Of a DNA stretch of 7,814 nt, positions 1-6,425 are shown piece by piece. Origin of the DNA: Pseudomonadota bacterium (GTDB lineage: Bacteria > Pseudomonadota > Gammaproteobacteria > Steroidobacterales > Steroidobacteraceae); NCBI GenBank assembly GCA_021850555.1, contig JAJZLX010000553.1, positions 1 to 7,814 on the forward strand. The letters run 5' to 3'. The position numbers and the translations under genes were made by a program. How positions within the stretch are numbered: position 1 is the stretch's first letter; each line of letters begins with the position of its first letter. The notes below the pieces were generated by a model. It saw only the letters and a list, made by a program, of their open reading frames with translations, had not been told where the DNA came from and did not search any database.

Positions 1-583
1 CGATGATGACCTCTCCCTCTTCGGTGGCAACGCTCTGCTGCGGGCTCGAGCGCAGCTCCCCGGAGCCGACGGCACGCTGGCGCAGCCGCTGGATCGAGTC
101 CATGACATCGGCTTGCTGGGCGAGAAACGCGTCCCCGAGCTGTGCGGTCCATTCGAGATGCTCGTTCATCATGCGCAGCACTTGTGGAACAGCCACGAGC
201 GCCTTGACGCTCGTGTCCCAGTTTTGCTGCGCCAGGGCCTCATCGAGCGCCGCTGCGCGAAGCGATGCATGGTCGTCAGCATCGAGCCAGCGGGTCGCTT
301 CGACGATCTGCAGTGGATAAGTCGCGGCCGTGAGGATCATGCCGAGCAGCGGATCGGAGTAGACCGCGATCGGGGCGGTGAGCTGATCCAACTGAGCCGG
401 GGTGAGAGGCGGCGCCGTCTGCGCCCTCGGCTCGGCTGCCGGGCTTTCAGCGGGTTGCTCAGCGGATTCCTGTGCCGCTGGCGCGTAGCTCGTGACGCAC
501 AGCAGCCACGCCGCTCCTGCGAGGATCGTCGTCCACAGTCTGATTCGTCGATTCATGGCGGCCCTGCTGAGCGCAATGCGCAC
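1..583 (-). CDS. DUF3300 family secreted protein, N-terminal part (cut by window edge)
   Basis: The first 194 residues of a DUF3300 protein; the C-terminus lies beyond base 1. I recognise the family from the ordered blocks LTAPIAVYSDPLLGMILTAA (residues 68-87), YPLQIVEATRWL (89-100), QQNWDTSVKALVAVPQVLRM (119-138) and LGDAFLAQQADVMDSIQRLR (149-168). The molecular function of DUF3300 proteins is not established to my knowledge; they are exported envelope proteins, often with a long variable C-terminal tail. A signal peptide is visible: basic residues (RR at 12-13), a hydrophobic core at about 16-31, and possible cleavage near APA|AQ (residue 36). A Pro/Ala/Glu-rich linker (about 37-60) precedes the domain. 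The start is taken as GTG at 583 because AGGAGG lies five bases upstream. The in-frame ATG at 556 would sit 32 bases from that site. It is divergent from the macAB-like operon, across a 195-base spacer. Family confidence is high; nothing is known of its C-terminus here. Confidence 0.88.
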   Translation of the reverse strand, partial: MRIALSRAAMNRRIRLWTTILAGAAWLLCVTSYAPAAQESAEQPAESPAAEPRAQTAPPLTPAQLDQLTAPIAVYSDPLLGMILTAATYPLQIVEATRWLDADDHASLRAAALDEALAQQNWDTSVKALVAVPQVLRMMNEHLEWTAQLGDAFLAQQADVMDSIQRLRQRAVGSGELRSSPQQSVATEEGEVII

Positions 584-588
584 CGTAT

Positions 589-594
589 CCTCCT
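589..594 (-). promoter_or_regulatory. Shine-Dalgarno AGGAGG deciding the GTG start of the DUF3300 gene
   Basis: On the minus strand, a perfect AGGAGG is followed by five bases (ATACG) and then GTG at 583. GTG is in frame with the conserved domain, and the next ATG (556) is too far from the site to use it. This supports the GTG start and a nine-residue longer N-terminus. Confidence 0.7.
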
Positions 595-649
595 ACGGCG
601 GATCGGGGTTGCCCATGCGCAGAACTGCGTAGACTTGCGAGCAGCACAG

Positions 650-691
650 ATGCCCGCAGCCCCGGCGAGACCGCCTCCGGGCATTGCGGGC
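650..691. repeat. Overlapping inverted repeats in the divergent spacer
   Basis: The spacer between the DUF3300 and macA-like genes holds two interlocking perfect 7-base inverted repeats. ATGCCCG (650-656) pairs with CGGGCAT (678-684), and GCCCGCA (652-658) pairs with TGCGGGC (685-691). The two structures share bases 652-656 and are therefore mutually exclusive. Such an arrangement between divergent genes could be an operator or an alternative RNA fold. Short GC-rich inverted repeats also arise by chance in DNA of this composition. No convincing -35/-10 pair was found in the spacer on either strand. Confidence 0.3.
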
Positions 692-778
692 CGTCAGGTG
701 CATGTCGATGGCCACGCTGCGGGCTCTACGGATGGTGGTGGGCTGCTTCGCGGCTCAAAGTGAAATGGATCGGGCACG

Positions 779-2065
779 ATGGACAGCGCCGGCTTGCGGA
801 GGTCGGTCTTGCAGCAGATGAGTCAGATAGACGCCGAGCGCAGCCGGATCAAGACCGATGTGTCCGCGGCCGGGGTCCGTGCGCCGCACGGGCGGCGGCG
901 GACTGTCCTGGTCATGGTCGGGCTCGCGGTGCTCGTCGTTGCGGCCCTGGCAGGGTGGTGGGCCGCTCGGCCGGCAGCTGCGCCGACCTATCTCACGTCT
1001 CCTGTGACACGGGGCGATATTTCCCCGACCGTCACGGCAACCGGAACCGTAAACCCCGTGATGACGATCATCGTCGGGTCCTACGTGTCGGGCGTCATCC
1101 GGGATGTCTACTGCGATTACAACACAAAGGTGAAAAAAGGGCAGCTTTGCGCCAGGATCGATCCACGCCCCTATGAGGCGGCGCTCAGACAGGCCGAGGG
1201 TCAGCTTGCGCGCGACAGCGCACAGCTCGCCGGCGCGCGCGTCGACCTGGCCCGCTACGCGGCGCTGGTCAATCGGAATCTCGTCTCGCGCATGACCTAT
1301 ACCGACCAGGCGGCGCTCGTGCACCAGCTCGAAGGGCAGGTCGAGGTCGATCGCGCGTTGGTGGCGAACGCCAAGGTCAATCTCGGATACACGAACATCA
1401 TCTCTCCGGTGAACGGAACTGTTGTGGCCCGGAATATCACGATCGGGCAGACCGTGGCGGCGAGCTTCCAGACACCCACGCTCTTTCTGATCGCCACGGA
1501 CCTTACCCGGATGCAGGTCGACACGAACGTGAGTGAGAGCGATATCGGCTCCATCAAGGACGGTGACCGCGCCGACTTCACGGTCGCGGCATATCCGGGT
1601 CGCACGTTTCGAGGCAGCATCGTGCAGCTGCGACAGGCGCCTCAAGTCATACAGAACGTGGTGACCTATGATGCGGTGGTCGGTGTCTCAAATCCGGACT
1701 TTTTATTGAAACCGGGCATGACCGCGACGGTAGGGATCATCACGGCACAGAGCAAGGACGTGCTGCGCATACCCGATCGGGCGCTGCGGTTCTCGCCGGG
1801 CGGGCTCAAGGCGGCACAACCAGCCGCGGCGGGCGGCGGGGCCGGCGCTGCGGCGGCGGCAGTCAAGGGGGAGGGACAGCCCGCGCAGGTCTGGGTGCTG
1901 CGGCAATCGAGGCCGGTTGCGGTTCCGATCCGCGTGGGTCTCGATGACGGGACGTACAGCGAGCTCGTGAGCGGGGATCTGAGCGAGGGCGATGAGCTGA
2001 TCGTCGGGGAGCAGTCCGCCGGCGCGTCCGGAAAAGCTCAAACGTTCCGCTTCTGGCATCTGTAG
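779..2065 (+). CDS. macA: MacA-like periplasmic adaptor (membrane fusion protein) of an ABC exporter
   Basis: A 428-residue HlyD/MacA-type adaptor, expected to be anchored in the inner membrane and to link MacB to an outer-membrane TolC-type channel. Order of parts: cytoplasmic N-terminus; one membrane segment (about 43-62, rich in Val/Leu/Ala after RRR); a lipoyl-like half (about 88-130, including GSYVSGVIRDV and GQLCARIDPR); a short alpha-helical hairpin (131-200); the second lipoyl half (TNIISPVNGTVVARNITIGQ, 205-224); a beta-barrel (about 245-325); and a C-terminal membrane-proximal domain. An Ala/Gly-rich low-complexity stretch (about 344-366) interrupts the region after IPDRALRF. ATG 779 follows an in-frame stop (761-763) but has only a weak GGAT ribosome site. 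ATG 818 (residue 14) is an alternative start, with GGAGG 15 bases upstream. macB follows after 22 bases. The transported substrate cannot be read from the sequence. Confidence 0.9.
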   Translation: MDSAGLRRSVLQQMSQIDAERSRIKTDVSAAGVRAPHGRRRTVLVMVGLAVLVVAALAGWWAARPAAAPTYLTSPVTRGDISPTVTATGTVNPVMTIIVGSYVSGVIRDVYCDYNTKVKKGQLCARIDPRPYEAALRQAEGQLARDSAQLAGARVDLARYAALVNRNLVSRMTYTDQAALVHQLEGQVEVDRALVANAKVNLGYTNIISPVNGTVVARNITIGQTVAASFQTPTLFLIATDLTRMQVDTNVSESDIGSIKDGDRADFTVAAYPGRTFRGSIVQLRQAPQVIQNVVTYDAVVGVSNPDFLLKPGMTATVGIITAQSKDVLRIPDRALRFSPGGLKAAQPAAAGGGAGAAAAAVKGEGQPAQVWVLRQSRPVAVPIRVGLDDGTYSELVSGDLSEGDELIVGEQSAGASGKAQTFRFWHL

Positions 2066-2087
2066 CTTCACAGCGGCCGCACGCGCC

Positions 2088-4244
2088 ATGGCCTCCCCCG
2101 TCATTGAATTGCGCCATATCAGCCGGCTCTACCGGGTCGGGGGAACCGAGCTGCGCGCGCTCGATGGGGTCGATCTGAGGATCGAGCGCGGCGAGTTCGT
2201 CGCGATCATGGGCGCTTCGGGCTCGGGCAAGTCGACTTTGATGAACATTTGCGGCTGCCTTGATCGGCCGACCGACGGCCAGTATCTGTTCGAGGGGGTC
2301 GATCTGTCGCGGGCAAGCGAGCCGGCGCTCGCCCGTCTGCGCAGCGAGCGGATCGGCTTTGTCTTTCAGAGCTTCAATCTTCTGGCGCGCACGAGTGCCA
2401 TCGAGAACGTGGCGCTGCCGCTGTTTTACGGCGCCTCCGGTCCTTTGAGCCGCCGTGAGCGGCTCGCGCGGGCGCGCGCGGCGCTCGCCGATCTCGGCCT
2501 GGGGGAGCGCGCAGGGAACACCCCGAGCCAACTGTCGGGCGGACAGCAGCAGCGTGTTGCGATCGCACGCTCGCTCATCAACCGCCCGGACGTGCTGCTC
2601 GCCGATGAGCCGACCGGAAATCTCGACACCCGCACGTCTCACGAGATCATGCAAACCCTGCGGCGACTCAATCGCGAGCAGAGCGTGACGGTCATCGTGG
2701 TGACCCATGAGCGTGATATCGCCGGCTACGCCGACCGGATCATCCTGATGCGCGATGGGAAGATCGTTTCGGACGAGGTCAATCCCACCCCCGTGGCCGT
2801 CGCGGCGGCCGATGCGACTGCGCCGGCTCTCGACGGCGGAGGCCCGTCTTCCCGGGGGCAAGGGGCGCTGCCGGCGATCACCGTTCCCGCGTCGCTCGGC
2901 TTTGCCCGGATGATTCTCTCGAGCGCCGCCCAGGCGGTGGGACGAAACGCGTTGAGATCTGTTCTCACCATGCTGGGAGTGTTCATCGGCGTCGCGGCGC
3001 TCATCGCCATGGTGGCGGTCGGCCAAGGCGCCAATCAGGCGGTGGCCCGGCAGATTCAAAGCCTGGGGACCAATATGCTGGTGGTGGTGCCGGGGGCAAC
3101 GACGGCCGGCGGCGTGCGCGCCGGCTTCGGAAGCGCCTCGACGCTCACCATCGGCGATGCCGAGGCTCTGCGACGGGATGATCCTGCCGTGGCCGCCGTC
3201 GGCTACATGATCCGCCAGCTCGCCCAGGTGCAGTACAGCGGCCAGAACTGGACGACCAGCATCCAGGGTGTCACTCCGGATTACCTGCAGATCACCAACT
3301 GGCGAATTGCGGCGGGCCGGATGTTCAATGAGTCCGACGAGCGCAACGCGACCATGGTGGCCCTCATCGGCGAGACCGTCTACCGGCAGCTCTTTTCTCC
3401 TTTCGAGAATCCGATCGGGGCCCGGATCGAAGTGAAAGGGCAGAGCATGGTAGTGGTCGGGCTGCTCGCCGCCAAGGGGCAGACCGCCTTCGGTCAGGAT
3501 CAGGACGATGTGGTGATGATTCCCTTCACCACCGCGCAGGACAAGGTGTTGGGTGTGGCGGCGCCGAGCGCCGCGCAGAGCATCGCCACGACCACCATCG
3601 GCAACGCGACGATGAGCGTGACGAGCTCTGCGTCCGCGTTCCCCCCACCGCCGAACCCCTATAACATACCGGCGCGCATGACCGGGTACGTCAACGCGAT
3701 CTTTGTGCAGGCCGCGAGCCAGGCCCTCGTTCCGAGGGCCCTGCAGCAGGTGACCGACACCCTCATGCGCCGCCACCGCATCACCTCCGGGGATACCGCG
3801 GACTTCGCCGTCCGCAACCTCAGCCAGATCGCCCAGACCGCCGAGGGCTCCTCGCGCATCATGGCGCTGCTGCTCGCCGTCGTGGCCTCGATCTCGCTGC
3901 TGGTCGGCGGCATCGGCATCATGAACATTCTGCTGGTGTCGGTCACCGAGCGCACGCGCGAGATCGGATTGCGGATGGCGATCGGAGCGCGCCGCCTGCA
4001 CGTGCTTCTGCAGTTCCTCGTCGAGTCGATCTTCCTCAGCGTCACGGGGGGCGTCGCCGGGATTCTCGCCGGTGTGGCGGTCTCGCTCCTCGTCTCGGCG
4101 GTCGCGCATTGGCCGACTCTGCTCTCGGTGGGGGCGATCGGTGGGGGCTTCCTGTTCTCCGCCGGCGTCGGGATATTCTTCGGCTATTACCCGGCGCGCA
4201 AAGCCGCGCGCCTGGACCCGATCGAGGCGCTGCGGTACGAGTGA
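2088..4244 (+). CDS. macB: MacB-like ABC exporter: ATPase fused to FtsX-type permease
   Basis: A 718-residue fusion of the MacB type, which uses ATP in the cytoplasm to drive conformational change in a periplasmic domain and expel substrate through an adaptor and outer-membrane channel. ATPase domain (about 5-230): Walker [10 protein letters not shown] (42-50), Q-loop glutamine 94, signature LSGGQQQR (149-156), Walker B VLLADEP (169-175) and switch histidine 207; all catalytic residues are present. After a Pro/Ala-rich linker (about 231-265) come membrane segment 1 (about 289-312), a large periplasmic domain, and segments near 592-617, 641-672 and 678-700. It ends in the family-typical [18 protein letters not shown]. 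It is about 70 residues longer than E. coli MacB (648 residues), mainly through the linker and a Ser/Thr/Pro-rich insertion at about 488-530 containing FPPPPNPY. No clear ribosome site precedes ATG 2088, so translation may be coupled to macA. The substrate is unknown (macrolide, peptide, lipid or siderophore are all possible). Confidence 0.93.
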   Translation: MASPVIELRHISRLYRVGGTELRALDGVDLRIERGEFVAIMGASGSGKSTLMNICGCLDRPTDGQYLFEGVDLSRASEPALARLRSERIGFVFQSFNLLARTSAIENVALPLFYGASGPLSRRERLARARAALADLGLGERAGNTPSQLSGGQQQRVAIARSLINRPDVLLADEPTGNLDTRTSHEIMQTLRRLNREQSVTVIVVTHERDIAGYADRIILMRDGKIVSDEVNPTPVAVAAADATAPALDGGGPSSRGQGALPAITVPASLGFARMILSSAAQAVGRNALRSVLTMLGVFIGVAALIAMVAVGQGANQAVARQIQSLGTNMLVVVPGATTAGGVRAGFGSASTLTIGDAEALRRDDPAVAAVGYMIRQLAQVQYSGQNWTTSIQGVTPDYLQITNWRIAAGRMFNESDERNATMVALIGETVYRQLFSPFENPIGARIEVKGQSMVVVGLLAAKGQTAFGQDQDDVVMIPFTTAQDKVLGVAAPSAAQSIATTTIGNATMSVTSSASAFPPPPNPYNIPARMTGYVNAIFVQAASQALVPRALQQVTDTLMRRHRITSGDTADFAVRNLSQIAQTAEGSSRIMALLLAVVASISLLVGGIGIMNILLVSVTERTREIGLRMAIGARRLHVLLQFLVESIFLSVTGGVAGILAGVAVSLLVSAVAHWPTLLSVGAIGGGFLFSAGVGIFFGYYPARKAARLDPIEALRYE

Positions 4245-4344
4245 GGGGCACGGGCGGCATCCGCCGACCCGCGGGGCAGGCCGGGCCCGAGACGTTTCGG
4301 TCAAGGGAGTTGCCGCGCCGCAGGGCTCGGCGCCCGGCGCGGAG

Positions 4345-4376
4345 GCGGGACGCATGCTACTGCGTCGCGCTGTTTT
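4345..4376 (+). terminator. Candidate Rho-independent terminator of the macAB-like operon
   Basis: A hairpin about 100 bases after the macB stop. GACGCA (4349-4354) pairs perfectly with TGCGTC (4361-4366) around the loop TGCTAC. Across a G-G mismatch the stem continues as GCG (4345-4347) with CGC (4368-4370). The T-rich run TGTTTT (4371-4376) follows at once. This polarity suits transcripts from the plus strand. A longer alternative pairing, GAGGCGGG (4342-4349) with CCCGCCTC (4379-4386), competes with it. The short T-run and the distance from the stop keep confidence moderate. Confidence 0.45.
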
Positions 4377-4442
4377 CGCCCGCCTCTTGGAATGAGGTGG
4401 AGCCGAGCCGGGAGCAGCAGGCTCTCATGGCCGGTGAATTCG

Positions 4443-4988
4443 CTAGATGACGTGAAGCGAGCTCGCCTGCGGGCCGAGGTCACCGGCTTCCTCGGAGAAT
4501 CTGACCTCCATGCCGGTAGCGAGATCCTCGAACCGGCCGCCGATCAGGCTGTTGCGATGAAAGTAGATCAGACGTCCGTCGGCGGTTTCGATGCGACCGG
4601 AGCCGCGCTCGAGGTCGAGCTCGCAGATGCGCCCGTGAGCGATCTCCGTGCGCCGTTTTACATCCCCACGGTGCCTACGCTCGTAGTCCTCGAGCTTGCG
4701 ACGCGCCGCGAGGAACGCATCGCGCAGCGCCACATAGGGGTCTTCGTGGGCGTGATCTGCGGGATGCGCGTGCCGGATCGCGATCTCTTCATCCGGAAGC
4801 GTGATATCGATCCTGAAATCGTACAGAGCACCCTGGCGCTTGTGATGGGGCGAGGGCTCCAGGATGACATGGCAGCGCATGATGTGCGCGCTGAACCGGT
4901 CGAGTCTTGCGGCCAGCTCGCGGATGCGGGCCTCGAGCGCGGCAGAGGGCTCCGTGTGACGGAAGGTGATCTGAAGCGGAAGTATCAT
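4443..4988 (-). CDS. Ribosome hibernation factor domain (HPF/RaiA) fused to a cold-shock domain
   Basis: A 181-residue two-domain protein. Residues about 1-105 resemble the HPF/RaiA (S30AE) fold: PLQITFRHTEPSAALEARIR at the start, ALYDFRIDITLPDEEIAI (54-71), and the helix YVALRDAFLAARRKLEDYER (85-104). This family binds the 30S decoding region and stabilises idle ribosomes. Residues about 118-181 resemble a cold-shock domain: GRICELDLERGSGRIETADG then IYFHRNSL and a GPQA near the end, corresponding to the RNP1-like and RNP2-like strands. Its aromatic content is reduced compared with classic CspA (GSGRI where GFGFI is usual). The start is ATG 4988 because GAGGGA lies six bases upstream; a TTG six bases further out would abut that site. 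The protein probably acts in the cytoplasm on ribosomes under stress, with the cold-shock domain adding RNA contact (inference). It converges on macB and is separated from doxDA by 348 bases, so it is probably its own unit. Confidence 0.85.
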   Translation of the reverse strand: MILPLQITFRHTEPSAALEARIRELAARLDRFSAHIMRCHVILEPSPHHKRQGALYDFRIDITLPDEEIAIRHAHPADHAHEDPYVALRDAFLAARRKLEDYERRHRGDVKRRTEIAHGRICELDLERGSGRIETADGRLIYFHRNSLIGGRFEDLATGMEVRFSEEAGDLGPQASSLHVI

Positions 4989-4994
4989 GGGCAA

Positions 4995-5000
4995 TCCCTC
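4995..5000 (-). promoter_or_regulatory. Shine-Dalgarno GAGGGA of the HPF/cold-shock gene
   Basis: On the minus strand GAGGGA is followed by the six bases TTGCCC and then ATG at 4988. This spacing is normal for the ATG and impossible for the in-frame TTG at 4994, so it fixes the start. Confidence 0.65.
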
Positions 5001-5130
5001 GTTGAGGTGATCGACACCCGCGGGTCAGGGAGCACGCGCGGACTCGCGCCGCGAAGCGTTGCGCCTCCGCCGCGGGGCGCTGCCGACAGCGGCCGGGGTC
5101 TGTGGAATACGGCCGGGTGGTGCGGGCGAT

Positions 5131-5164
5131 GCGAGGCGGTGAGGAGCCGGCCCGTACGCCTCGC
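5131..5164. repeat. 8-base perfect inverted repeat
   Basis: GCGAGGCG (5131-5138) is the reverse complement of CGCCTCGC (5157-5164), separated by 18 bases that themselves contain the palindrome GCCGGC. No T-run follows on either strand, so it does not read as a Rho-independent terminator. It would lie in the leader of the HPF/cold-shock transcript if the promoter candidate at 5193-5221 is real. Confidence 0.35.
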
Positions 5165-5192
5165 CGGGGGAAGGGGAATCATGTCCACCGGG

Positions 5193-5221
5193 ATCACAAC
5201 GCAAGCGGTGAGGCCCGGCAA
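5193..5221 (-). promoter_or_regulatory. Weak candidate sigma70-type promoter for the HPF/cold-shock gene
   Basis: On the minus strand TTGCCG (5221-5216, 4 of 6 to TTGACA), a 17-base spacer and TGTGAT (5198-5193, 4 of 6 to TATAAT) form a plausible pair. Transcription would begin near 5186, giving a leader of about 200 bases. Matches of this quality occur by chance, so this is tentative. Confidence 0.22.
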
Positions 5222-5257
5222 TCAGTACTTTTCCTCGGGGTCGTACGCGCCCCGGCG

Positions 5258-5324
5258 CCCGCCGTGCGAGGGCGGGAACGCATCAGGCCCGAGGGGGGCG
5301 CGAGCGCCGGGCGAGCTTGCGCCC
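5258..5324 (-). other. Paired GC-rich hairpins beyond the DoxDA stop
   Basis: Two perfect small stems lie just downstream of the DoxDA stop as read on the minus strand. GGGCG (5309-5313) pairs with CGCCC (5320-5324) around a 6-base loop, 12 bases from the stop. CCCGCC (5258-5263) pairs with GGCGGG (5271-5276) around a 7-base loop. No T-run follows, so they could stabilise the 3' end or aid Rho-dependent or uncharacterised termination, but they are not canonical terminators. Confidence 0.35.
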
Positions 5325-5336
5325 GTGCCGGTCTTC

Positions 5337-6407
5337 TCAGCCGCCCCGATCGAGGGCGAGCGTGAAGGGATGTCCGTCGACGGAGTGCAGCACCAGCCGG
5401 TAACGCCCGCCGCTCAGGTGCAGATCCGCTCGTGCGGGCGGCAGCGTGATGATGGCGCGCGCGCCCATCTTCGCGGTGATGCCGGCATAGCCCGGACCGA
5501 AGCGGTTGTAGGCGTATTCATTGAGAAAGTTGCCGGGCGGCAGGGCCGAGAGCGCCGTGCCGCTCCAGTGCTCCACTGGGACCCCGCCGGGCCCGAACAG
5601 ATCGGCGCGGACCACGTTGGCAGGCACCGCGGCCGTGCCGCCATCGAGATACGCCGTGAATCGCACCTGCCCGTCCCTGTCCAGGCGACCCGCGGACAGA
5701 CTGATGTGGTGTGCCGCGGGGCTGACCGGCCCTCCATGGAAGGGTGTCAGTACCGAGCCACGGTAGTAGTTGTACGTCAGTACCACGAACAGCACCGTCG
5801 CCCCGGCGCCGATCAGGCTCCAGCGCTTGAGGCGAGGCGCGGGCCACGGACCGCTCGCGAGCCACTGGAACCAGGCGGTGTCGGGGAGTCTCGGATGGCG
5901 TTTCGCGAGCCAGCCGTCGATCGAGTAGGCTCCCGCACCCGCCAGGCACAGCGCGATACCCATGCCGAAATTGGCCGAAGCCATGGTCCACTCATCGATG
6001 CAGGTGGCGCCTTGCCAGCCGAAGAGCAGCATCAACACCACACTCAGCCCGACCGTCACCAGCGCCGACAGGCGGGTCATGAAGCCGAGGAGCAGAAACA
6101 GGCCGAAGACCAGCTCCAATGCGCTGAAGACGATCACTCCGGCGTACAGCAGCGCGAAGTGGTGCAGCATGAAGTCCACGACGTGGCTCATCCCCAAGAG
6201 CGCCCCCGGCATGGCCGACTGGAATTTGTTGGCCATCCAGCTGGGCGCGTGCGGATCGAGCTTGGCGGGCGCGTAGATGAAGCGGCGGCTGCCGCCACCC
6301 CAGTAGATCCAGCCCTGCACGAAGCGCACGGCCAGCATCGCGAGCCCGAGCTGGCGCCAGGTTCCGGCCGGGTCGGCGCGTTGCGCCTGAAGGGAGGGGG
6401 TGCTCAT
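5337..6407 (-). CDS. doxDA: DoxDA-type thiosulfate:quinone oxidoreductase (DoxD-DoxA fusion)
   Basis: A 356-residue membrane protein joining the two subunits of thiosulfate:quinone oxidoreductase, which oxidises thiosulfate to tetrathionate and reduces quinone. The DoxD-like part (about 15-215) starts with AVRFVQGWIYWGGGSRRFIY (26-45) and APAKLDP (46-52). Likely membrane segments lie at about 17-35, 86-108, 112-130, 143-160 and 194-212, and ATCIDEWTMASANFGMGIAL (134-153) looks like a conserved core. The DoxA-like part (about 220-356), predicted periplasmic, contains HGGPVSPAAHHISLSAGRLD (224-243), a beta-rich region, and NEYAYNRFGPGYAGI (296-310). In Acidianus the two parts are separate proteins; fused forms occur in bacteria. 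ATG 6407 has GGAAGAG just upstream and lies 18 bases after the stop of the solute-binding gene, indicating one operon. Membership rests on remembered family patterns. Thiosulfate activity in this organism is inferred, and other DoxX/DoxD-type redox roles remain possible. Confidence 0.85.
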   Translation of the reverse strand: MSTPSLQAQRADPAGTWRQLGLAMLAVRFVQGWIYWGGGSRRFIYAPAKLDPHAPSWMANKFQSAMPGALLGMSHVVDFMLHHFALLYAGVIVFSALELVFGLFLLLGFMTRLSALVTVGLSVVLMLLFGWQGATCIDEWTMASANFGMGIALCLAGAGAYSIDGWLAKRHPRLPDTAWFQWLASGPWPAPRLKRWSLIGAGATVLFVVLTYNYYRGSVLTPFHGGPVSPAAHHISLSAGRLDRDGQVRFTAYLDGGTAAVPANVVRADLFGPGGVPVEHWSGTALSALPPGNFLNEYAYNRFGPGYAGITAKMGARAIITLPPARADLHLSGGRYRLVLHSVDGHPFTLALDRGG

Positions 6408-6425
6408 GGTCTCTTCCGAAACGGG

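Larger units (their letters stand above)
4989..5336. other. 348-base gap without a convincing gene
   Basis: This lies between the HPF/cold-shock gene and the DoxDA gene. Open frames here encode Arg/Pro-rich sequence without recognisable domains, and they read as by-products of high GC. The gap holds the leader of the HPF/cold-shock gene, a weak minus-strand promoter candidate, an 8-base inverted repeat and two hairpins just beyond the DoxDA stop. I see no tRNA, no known riboswitch and no mobile element. Confidence 0.6.

Noticed and set aside
113..763. Plus-strand frame of 216 codons at the left edge
   Set aside because: It lies opposite the DUF3300 gene, whose minus-strand frame shows conserved blocks, a signal peptide and an AGGAGG site. 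The plus frame is Arg-rich with no recognisable motif.
755..1645. Minus-strand frame of 296 codons opposite macA
   Set aside because: No domain or export signal is visible, and the opposite strand encodes a full-length adaptor protein.
2071..2093. NotI-like GCGGCCGC and NcoI-like CCATGG at the macA-macB junction, hinting at a cloning scar
   Set aside because: In DNA this rich in GC such sites occur naturally, and the reading frames on both sides continue as ordinary native genes.
1863..4355. Minus-strand open frame of 830 codons opposite macB
   Set aside because: It is a reverse-strand by-product of the MacB gene: Arg/His/Asp-rich without domains, while the plus strand carries every ABC motif in order.
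5131..5164. 8-base inverted repeat considered as a terminator
   Set aside because: The loop is long (18 bases) and no T-run follows on either strand.
4985..5221. Minus-strand 78-codon frame upstream of the HPF/cold-shock gene
   Set aside because: It is Pro/Arg-rich, has no convincing ribosome site or family resemblance and reaches into the start of the next gene; probably chance.
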